10,419 nt of DNA, from positions 1-10,419 of the forward strand of contig VHDG01000072.1 in NCBI GenBank assembly GCA_016871475.1, given 5' to 3'. The notes beneath the pieces were generated by a model, which did no database searches, was not told the origin of the DNA, and saw only the letters and a program-made list of their open reading frames with translations. The translations under genes were made by a program, and so were the position numbers. This document shows positions 1 through 5,199 of this stretch, one piece after another. Positions within the stretch are counted from its first letter, which is position 1. Each line of letters begins with the position of its first letter. This DNA comes from Verrucomicrobiota bacterium (GTDB lineage: Bacteria > Verrucomicrobiota > Verrucomicrobiia > Limisphaerales > UBA11320).

Positions 1-1
1 T

Positions 2-400
2 CTGCGGGTGTCGGGTTCGCCGCCCGGCGAGGAGGCGTGGACTGTTCAGCTGGAGGATCATCATCGGGCGGGGAAGAGAACGATCATCCGTCTGCGCGAT
101 GCCGCCATCTCAACCTCGGGCAACTACGAAAACTACTTTGAGGCGGGGGGCCGCCGGTATAGCCACATCATCGATCCTCGGAGCGGATTACCGGTCGGCG
201 GGATCGCGTCATGCTCCGTGATCGCACCAACCTGCACAGAATCCGATGCCTGGGCCACGGCCTGTTTCGTTCTTGGCCCCACGCGTTCCGACGAGCTCCT
301 GGGAGACAGGTATCCACGACGGTTCATTGTTCTGGATTCCAAGGGGGAAGGAGTTGTTGATCGCGAAGTCAAGAGCCGCGGGTTTCCGCGGTCGCCCTGA
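2..400 (+). CDS. ApbE-family FAD:protein FMN transferase, C-terminal fragment
   Basis: The reading frame is open from the window edge to a TGA at 398-400, so this is the C-terminal 132 or so residues of a longer protein. ApbE enzymes transfer FMN from FAD to a threonine of a target flavoprotein, usually outside the cytoplasmic membrane. Visible family motifs are ISTSGNYENYF (about nt 107-139), HIIDPRSGLP (164-193) and the ESDAWATACFVLG block (about 239-277). In that block the Asp (nt 245-247) and Thr (257-259) match the residues that bind Mg2+ in characterised ApbE proteins. Family members are usually around 300-350 residues, so more than half lies upstream of the window. The GTG at 8-10 is only the first possible internal start and is not taken as the real one. 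The target flavoprotein is not visible here. The family call is secure; which electron-transfer chain it serves cannot be told. Confidence 0.88.
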   Translation: MRVSGSPPGEEAWTVQLEDHHRAGKRTIIRLRDAAISTSGNYENYFEAGGRRYSHIIDPRSGLPVGGIASCSVIAPTCTESDAWATACFVLGPTRSDELLGDRYPRRFIVLDSKGEGVVDREVKSRGFPRSP

Positions 401-470
401 CGATCCGTTGTTCCGAACCAAAACGCTCGACCTCTGCGCCGGGGAAAGCTTCGATTTGGCTCATCAGCCA

Positions 471-475
471 AGGAG
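471..475 (+). promoter_or_regulatory. Shine-Dalgarno site of the pseudopilin gene
   Basis: AGGAG lies 10 bases before the ATG at 486. It decides the start of the pseudopilin gene: the same frame is open from an ATG at 246, but that longer version has no such site and would overlap the ApbE gene by 155 bases with an unlike leader sequence. Confidence 0.6.
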
Positions 476-485
476 TTCCCCGGAC

Positions 486-1088
486 ATGCCGCTGTATCAT
501 AACAAGAAGACCCAAGCCGTTTCGCCTCTCGAACTGCTCATCACGGTTGTGATGCTGGTTCTGCTTTTTGTTCTCTTGCAGGGCCGGGGTGCTCAGAGCT
601 TTCAGACGCGAGCCAAGAACCTGTGTCGTGAACGCCTTCAGACCATTCACCTGGGTCTGCAGCTCTATGCCAATGAACACGAAGGTCGGTTTCCTGTGGT
701 GACCAATGCACTGTCTTCGGAGGAGCCCCTGTCCCTGCTGCTTCCGGCTTACATCAGCACGACGGAGCCCTTCGTTTGCCCGGGAACGAAACGCAGGCTG
801 ATTCCCGAAGGAGGCTCGCTGACCCGATACGGCATCAGCTACGCCTACTACATGGGGCGTTCAAGTGCGGAAGGGGCTTCGCTGCTGCTCACGGATGCGC
901 AGGTGAACACGTCCGAGAAAGCGGTGGGTTCGCAGATGTTTTCGGAGGATGGCAAGGGTCCCGGCAGTAATCATCACGAGTTTGGAGGCAACGGGCTGGC
1001 AGTGGATGGCTCCGTTGTCGAGCTTCGCCGGAAAGCAGTTTCGGCAGTCCCCCACCACCCGGGGCTCAAGCTCCTCAATCCCAGGTGA
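486..1088 (+). CDS. Pseudopilin-like protein with prepilin N-terminus and H...GGN..DG C-terminal motif
   Basis: The product is 200 residues. A short polar leader (residues 1-11) runs into SPLELLITVVMLVLLFVLL (13-31), a prepilin-type hydrophobic helix with Glu16 in the place of the conserved Glu+5. The next segment, NLCRERLQTIHLGLQLYANEHEGRFP (45-70), matches the NL..I..AL..YA.ENNG.FP pattern common in short planctomycete and verrucomicrobial pseudopilins. The C-terminal HHEFGGNGLAVDGSVVELRR (163-182) is the H..GGN...DG.V motif of that group. Cys47 and Cys98 could pair. Such proteins are thought to be inserted in the inner membrane and used by type II secretion-like or type IV pilus-like systems, but no secretion ATPase or secretin is in this window. 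The residue before the expected cleavage point is Ala11 instead of the usual Gly, so processing by a prepilin peptidase is uncertain. The start at 486 is supported by AGGAG at 471-475. It lies 85 bases after the ApbE gene and 46 before the next ORF. Confidence 0.8.
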   Translation: MPLYHNKKTQAVSPLELLITVVMLVLLFVLLQGRGAQSFQTRAKNLCRERLQTIHLGLQLYANEHEGRFPVVTNALSSEEPLSLLLPAYISTTEPFVCPGTKRRLIPEGGSLTRYGISYAYYMGRSSAEGASLLLTDAQVNTSEKAVGSQMFSEDGKGPGSNHHEFGGNGLAVDGSVVELRRKAVSAVPHHPGLKLLNPR

Positions 1089-1134
1089 CCCGCAAACTGA
1101 CAAGGAGCCCGAGCTCGAACCGAACAGCACGAGT

Positions 1135-1653
1135 ATGAAAATCCAATGCCACTGCGGTGCCAAATACGCTTTTGACGTCACTCCCGAGATGGCCTCGCAG
1201 CCCTTCACGCTGGTGTGCCAGACCTGCAACGTGGATCTCTCGTGTGCGGTCCAGCCTCTGATCCAGCAGGCGCTGGCTGAACTGCGCCCGACTCCGCCGG
1301 CCTCTGCACCCCCGCGTCCTGCCCCCATAGCGGTGCCAGTTCCTTCCGTGGCTCGACCTGCCGCGTCGGCTGGAGGGTCGCACGCCGCTCCCATTCAACC
1401 ACCCTCGGGAGCCGGCAGTGCCCGCCTGAACAATCCAGCTGTCGCGGCTCCATCGGAGGCCCCTCCGCCCGGGAGCAGGGTTTGCGCGAACGCGCCGAGT
1501 ACGCCCGGTGGTACGAACGCAGAATCAGGCAAGGCCCAAGGCTTAGCGAATTCGGTAACCCGATCTACATCGAACCTGTTCCGACCGAGGCCGAAGCCAT
1601 CCAGGAACCTTTGGATGAGCTCCTGGCTGAGGCCTGGAGCCGGGTTGAGCTGA
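1135..1653 (+). CDS. Zinc-ribbon plus Pro/Ala-rich linker ORF; probable 5' piece of a broken zinc-ribbon/PQQ gene
   Basis: As read, the ORF gives 172 residues. Residues 1-40 form a compact zinc ribbon with Cys5-x-Cys7 (MKIQCHCGAKY) and Cys28-x-x-Cys31 (VCQTCN). The ATG at 1135 was chosen because this ribbon normally sits at the extreme N-terminus. There is no close Shine-Dalgarno site: the nearest AGGAG, at 1104-1108, is about 26 bases away. Residues 51-115 are a Pro/Ala-rich low-complexity linker. From about nt 1470 the frame loses protein character (residues about 116-172 are rich in Ser, Pro and Arg), while the frame one base back begins to read as ordinary protein. The true gene therefore probably shifts frame in the GCCCGGG run at 1467-1473 and continues to 3116. 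The zinc ribbon is clear; its partner is unknown. There is no signal peptide, so this end is expected in the cytoplasm. The last fifth or more of this product is probably not natural. Confidence 0.6.
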   Translation: MKIQCHCGAKYAFDVTPEMASQPFTLVCQTCNVDLSCAVQPLIQQALAELRPTPPASAPPRPAPIAVPVPSVARPAASAGGSHAAPIQPPSGAGSARLNNPAVAAPSEAPPPGSRVCANAPSTPGGTNAESGKAQGLANSVTRSTSNLFRPRPKPSRNLWMSSWLRPGAGLS

Positions 1654-1703
1654 TGGGCACGGGAACGGCCATCTGGGTCGGGCATCCCGACAAGCTGGCT
1701 TAA
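1482..1703 (+). pseudogene. Middle fragment of the broken zinc-ribbon/PQQ gene
   Basis: This frame reads as normal protein, for example ARWYERRIRQGPRLSEFGN and PIYIEPVPTEAEAIQEPL, up to a TAA at 1701-1703. After the TAA the same frame continues sensibly with YQFSDGAETKTVPVP. The ORF has no convincing start of its own: the first usable codon is a TTG at 1482, without a ribosome site. Restoring one C in the CCC at 1468-1470 would join it smoothly to the zinc-ribbon frame, giving ...APPPREQGLRERAEY. I see no known domain in it; it contains a hydrophilic, Glu/Arg-rich, possibly helical stretch. The reading is that it is an internal part of one gene running 1135-3116, interrupted by a one-base loss and then a nonsense codon. 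Sequencing error is the main alternative. Confidence 0.55.
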
Positions 1704-1793
1704 TACCAGTTCTCCGACGGCGCCGAGACCAAGACCGTTCCTGTTCCCGGCGGAAACGCCCTTCATCAACGCGATGGCCATCGGATTCTCTCC

Positions 1794-3116
1794 GTGGGAC
1801 GTATCGACAACGGAGACGTCAAGATGGCCTGGACGGAGGTTGGCACAGGAGCTGTTGAGGAAAAGGTGTTCCCCCAGGCGGAAGCCGCTGCTGCCGCTTC
1901 GGCTGCGACTCGCGGCGCAACCAACACAAATGTGCGTTCCGGCGCTGCATCCGCTGGTAACACACGTTCCCGAGGGAATGAGCTGGATGGTTTCCGCCCT
2001 GGAATGTCTGGCCCTGAAGCCCTGATTACGGCCATCGGCATCCGTGCCAATAATCGCTGGAATCAGGCGATGGAGGACGATCCTGAGATGGGTGCGCGCA
2101 AGAGGCACCCCCAGTTGACCGATCAATCGGGCAGCCGTTGGGCTCCTTCTCCGGAGGGAGCCTTGAAGTTCAGCCGACAGCTCAAGGAGTTCAAGCCGGT
2201 CCTGCGCAAGACCATGGAGGATGCTCCAACGAAGTCCGCGCTGGAAGATCCCGTGGGACAGGCTCAGACAGCGAAGGTCGCCAATGAGGTTTTGAACGAG
2301 ATGCGAAGGGAGAACACGGGAGGCGTCGAGGTGGATGACAAGAGCATCTACCTGGCGAAGCTGGAGCTGCACAAGCCCACGGGTGCTCCGGTGAAGTGGG
2401 AAAGCGACGTCACCAGCCCTCCGGAGGTTACTGTGCTGTCGTCGCTCATCCTGCTCATGGCCGACACCACCATCCATGTTTTCGACGCGAACCTGCAGAA
2501 GCTCTGGCAGACCCAGCTGGCCTATCCGATGGATCGTGCGGCCAGCGGATGGAGTTTGGGAGGCAACGATGAAGGCATCGCGATCACTGAACCCATGATC
2601 GAACGAGGTGACACGCTTTACCTCATCGATCCTGGCTCATTGGGTGCCTATGACAAAGTCACTGGAGCAGCCAAATGGCGTCTCCCGAGCGTGGGAATCT
2701 CCCGACTTATCTTTGATGAGCAAGGGAACATCTTCATCGACACCACGACCATGGGCCAACAGCAGCTCAGGCTCACAGACCAGATCGACATCGGCCGCAA
2801 GGACCGGCGGGTCGTGATGAAGGTGGTGGCTGCTTCAGGCAAAGTCCTTTGGAGAACTGAGAACTGTGGATCCATCGCAGCCTTGGAGGGCAAGTATGTT
2901 TACTCGTCGGAGACCGTGACATCCGGCGGTGGTCCCCTGAATCCAGACGCGATTCCTGTCACCCAGCTTCTTATCTGCCGATTGCACCACAAGTCCGGAA
3001 AACTTCTCTGGGAACATGCCAGCCGAGGATATCCCGAATCCGTGGACTTCCTGAACAACCAGTTCTTGATCCTCCGAACGAACCGCCTGGATGTGATCCG
3101 CTTCGGAATGTTTTGA
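1794..3116 (+). CDS. PQQ-type beta-propeller protein, 3' piece of the broken zinc-ribbon/PQQ gene
   Basis: The open part starts at a GTG at 1794 with no ribosome site, inside the phrase (V)GRIDNGDVKMAWTEV, so this is not a genuine start. Residues 27-60 are Ala/Ser/Thr-rich. Residues about 75-200 are hydrophilic with no recognised domain. Residues about 205-440 carry propeller-blade signatures of the PQQ repeat class: HVFDANLQKLWQT (228-240), GAYDKVTGAAKWRLP (284-298), KVVAASGKVLWRT (343-355) and CRLHHKSGKLLWEH (395-408). This is a structural propeller call. PQQ binding or enzyme activity is not implied, because the blade repeats are shared with non-catalytic scaffolds such as BamB. No signal peptide is visible in the combined gene. 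Frame use around 1900-2025 is uncertain: third-position GC is not clearly best in this frame there. The gene ends 112 bases before the end of the converging dehydrogenase gene, with no terminator visible between them. Confidence 0.65.
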   Translation: MGRIDNGDVKMAWTEVGTGAVEEKVFPQAEAAAAASAATRGATNTNVRSGAASAGNTRSRGNELDGFRPGMSGPEALITAIGIRANNRWNQAMEDDPEMGARKRHPQLTDQSGSRWAPSPEGALKFSRQLKEFKPVLRKTMEDAPTKSALEDPVGQAQTAKVANEVLNEMRRENTGGVEVDDKSIYLAKLELHKPTGAPVKWESDVTSPPEVTVLSSLILLMADTTIHVFDANLQKLWQTQLAYPMDRAASGWSLGGNDEGIAITEPMIERGDTLYLIDPGSLGAYDKVTGAAKWRLPSVGISRLIFDEQGNIFIDTTTMGQQQLRLTDQIDIGRKDRRVVMKVVAASGKVLWRTENCGSIAALEGKYVYSSETVTSGGGPLNPDAIPVTQLLICRLHHKSGKLLWEHASRGYPESVDFLNNQFLILRTNRLDVIRFGMF

Positions 3117-3228
3117 TGGACCTCATCATCCGGGTTGCGCGCGATCACTCTGACGCCGGGCGATGGCGCACCTCCACCGCGTCCGCGTCCGGTTCTCCGC
3201 ATCAAATGAATCTCCCGCCTCCTTGCCG

Positions 3229-5151
3229 CTACTCATCGCCCGCTTGCTGGAGTCGGTAGAAGCGGTCGCCCGGGTCACGTGGCACGATCGATTCCGCCCA
3301 GCCACCACTCTGAACGACGGGCACATCGAGAGTTCGCCACTGTCCCCAGCCCAGGGAATCAATGGTCTGGAGCCTGACGGTGATGCCCTGGAGCCGACGC
3401 CATCGAAGCATCAATCCCTGAGGGTGAAGCTTTGGAGGTTCAAACTGAACAGGGACTGCGGTGCCCGCCAGCTTCCGGATCACTCCATCGCTCTTGCTCA
3501 GGAGGTACAGTTCGCCTTCCGCATCCTCTGCGATGCGAACATCCGCCCGCCCGCAACCGTAAGGCAGTCCCTCGGAATCAGCGCCCGATGTCGCGAGGCC
3601 TCCACACCCTCCGGGCAGTGCATCGCGGGACGTGCCTCCCCTCCTCCGATACTCCCTCGACAGCAGGTCGAAGACCCTCACCTCCAGTCCACCCTGGGAA
3701 ACCCGGAGTTCCTCGATCGTTCCGGACTCTCTACGACCTCCACCGTCGGCTTCCTTCATGGCGCGCACGTCGCTGATGAAAATGCGCCCGGTGGTGATGT
3801 CGGCGAAAACGAACTTGCCCTGGAGCGGCGGGATGGCTGTGCCCCTGTACACAAACCCTCCAGCGATCGCATCACCATCCCAATGGCTGTAGCGCAACAC
3901 CGGGTAGCGGGGGACGAGAGGCTGATCGAGTCCAGGCACCCGAAGTTCGTCATGAGCTTCTGGAAAGGGGATGCCGACCTGACTTCCTGTCCTGCCATGC
4001 ACATCTCCGCCGATGAACAGCTGCTCCGGCCCCTCTCTCTCCGCATATCCATGGTTGTCGGCTTTGCGCACCAGGTTGACCTCCTCCCACGAGTTTAGCC
4101 CGATGTCGCTCGTCAACAGGCCTCCCAACTCCGGGCTCCACGCGAGTCTGTGCGGATTACGAAAGCCGAGCGCATAAATCTCGGGTCTGAAGTTTCCCGA
4201 CACCCGGTTTAAAAACGGATTTTGATCGAGGTTTGCGCTTGGAATGCGATATCGACCATTGGCTGACAACAAGTCGTCGGGCCGCAACCCAAGATCCGGA
4301 GTGATCCTCAAGATTTTTCCCTGAAGGGCATCCAGCCGCTGGGGAAGGTGATGCCGTTCATCGGGTGATTCGCCCGCTCCCCCATCGCCGCAAGCGATAT
4401 AGAGATTACCCCAGTCCGGATCCCCTCGCCTGGCCGTTGGATTGAACAGCATGTCACCCACCGGATGCACGTTTCCGGAGAAACCAATTCTCAGGATCTC
4501 CCTTGCTGTTCCCTCGAACGAACTGTTTGAGACGTTGAGATCAGTCCACTCAATCACAACGGCGTGACGGACGACGTCCCCGACCGGCGGGTCCACGGAA
4601 GGGGAGGCCGAGTAGGCGGCCAGGCTCAGCCCGGGGAGAGATCCGTTCGTGATGATCACTGGACCCGGCTTCAGCGGATCCTCGGTGTGAGAAGTGAAGA
4701 AGCGGCCGTTTGAGGCATAGTCAGGATCGAATGCAAAAGTGACCAAACCTCCCGCGTAACCTGGATTGTTGTCGAACCGCCCGAAGACCTCCTCGAAATT
4801 GATGTATGGGACAAACTCGCGTTGGGTTGGATCGAGAATGTAGAGGTTGCGGTTCAGGTCGCACACGAAGAAGCGCTGGTGAGGCATCCCTTGAAGCACG
4901 GCTTCCTGTCGCAGGAAGTTGATCCTTGCCAATGGGCCGGCTGGGTTCAGCCGAGGCGGATACTCGAGCAGAGTCCGGCTGGACAGGGGGGCCACCGCGT
5001 AATCCTCCAAAGCCACGACGAGCGAGCTCTTGCGAATTTCAGGGGCTGAAGGATAAGCCGCTGTTGAGGAATGCGCCGAGAGACAAAGAACCGCCGCAGT
5101 GATGAGCACTGCGGCGGTCGAGTCGGTTTTATTCGAAAGATCAGGCTTCAT
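3229..5151 (-). CDS. Exported PQQ-dependent glucose/sorbosone dehydrogenase-like protein
   Basis: The protein is 640 residues. Residues 1-32 form a signal peptide (Lys at position 8, hydrophobic AAVLITAAVLCLSA, then AHSSTAA), so it is expected outside the cytoplasmic membrane. Residues about 75-560 are a six-bladed propeller of the glucose/sorbosone (aldose sugar) dehydrogenase family. NVHPVGDMLFNP (227-238) holds His229 at the place of the catalytic base. LYIACGDGG (250-258), LGFRNPHRLAW (328-338), LNSWEEVNLVRKADNHGY (352-369) and GGFVYRGTAIPPLQGKFVFAD (starting at 431) are family landmarks. The final blade ends in GELYLLSKSDGVIRKL (546-561). Residues 565-634 form an extra module ending in RFYRL that resembles the end of the upstream Calx-beta protein. 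Family members oxidise sugars with PQQ; the substrate here is unknown, and many verrucomicrobial members are untested. The ATG at 5151 has only a weak ACAGGG ribosome site. The gene lies 48 bases downstream of the Calx-beta gene and is probably co-transcribed with it. Confidence 0.88.
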   Translation of the reverse strand: MKPDLSNKTDSTAAVLITAAVLCLSAHSSTAAYPSAPEIRKSSLVVALEDYAVAPLSSRTLLEYPPRLNPAGPLARINFLRQEAVLQGMPHQRFFVCDLNRNLYILDPTQREFVPYINFEEVFGRFDNNPGYAGGLVTFAFDPDYASNGRFFTSHTEDPLKPGPVIITNGSLPGLSLAAYSASPSVDPPVGDVVRHAVVIEWTDLNVSNSSFEGTAREILRIGFSGNVHPVGDMLFNPTARRGDPDWGNLYIACGDGGAGESPDERHHLPQRLDALQGKILRITPDLGLRPDDLLSANGRYRIPSANLDQNPFLNRVSGNFRPEIYALGFRNPHRLAWSPELGGLLTSDIGLNSWEEVNLVRKADNHGYAEREGPEQLFIGGDVHGRTGSQVGIPFPEAHDELRVPGLDQPLVPRYPVLRYSHWDGDAIAGGFVYRGTAIPPLQGKFVFADITTGRIFISDVRAMKEADGGGRRESGTIEELRVSQGGLEVRVFDLLSREYRRRGGTSRDALPGGCGGLATSGADSEGLPYGCGRADVRIAEDAEGELYLLSKSDGVIRKLAGTAVPVQFEPPKLHPQGLMLRWRRLQGITVRLQTIDSLGWGQWRTLDVPVVQSGGWAESIVPRDPGDRFYRLQQAGDE

Positions 5152-5199
5152 ACAGACAGCCCTGTTGGAAGCCTGAGTGCGTCGGCAGGCCGACCGCGC

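Noticed and set aside
1774..2025. Alternative frame in the PQQ gene reading ...VPEGMSWMVSALECLALKP before a stop
   Set aside because: The frame used by the propeller is continuous through this stretch and gives reasonable, if low-complexity, protein. A further frameshift here is possible but not supported enough to claim.
1395..2477. Long antisense reading frame of 360 codons opposite the zinc-ribbon/PQQ gene
   Set aside because: Its translation shows no domain or repeat, while the plus strand carries clear propeller blades. High third-position GC commonly opens such shadow frames.
3117..3228. Search for a bidirectional terminator between the two convergent genes
   Set aside because: No stem of useful length with a T run on either strand was seen in these 112 bases; only a TGCGC/GCGCA pair with a very long loop.
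3163..4098. Plus-strand reading frame of 311 codons under the dehydrogenase gene
   Set aside because: The minus-strand product has family motifs along its whole length; the plus-strand product has none.
5181..5194. Perfect palindrome GTCGGCAGGCCGAC between the Calx-beta and dehydrogenase genes
   Set aside because: Short stem with no T run after it on the minus strand. It may be a weak processing hairpin but could easily be chance in GC-rich DNA, so I do not call a terminator or operator.
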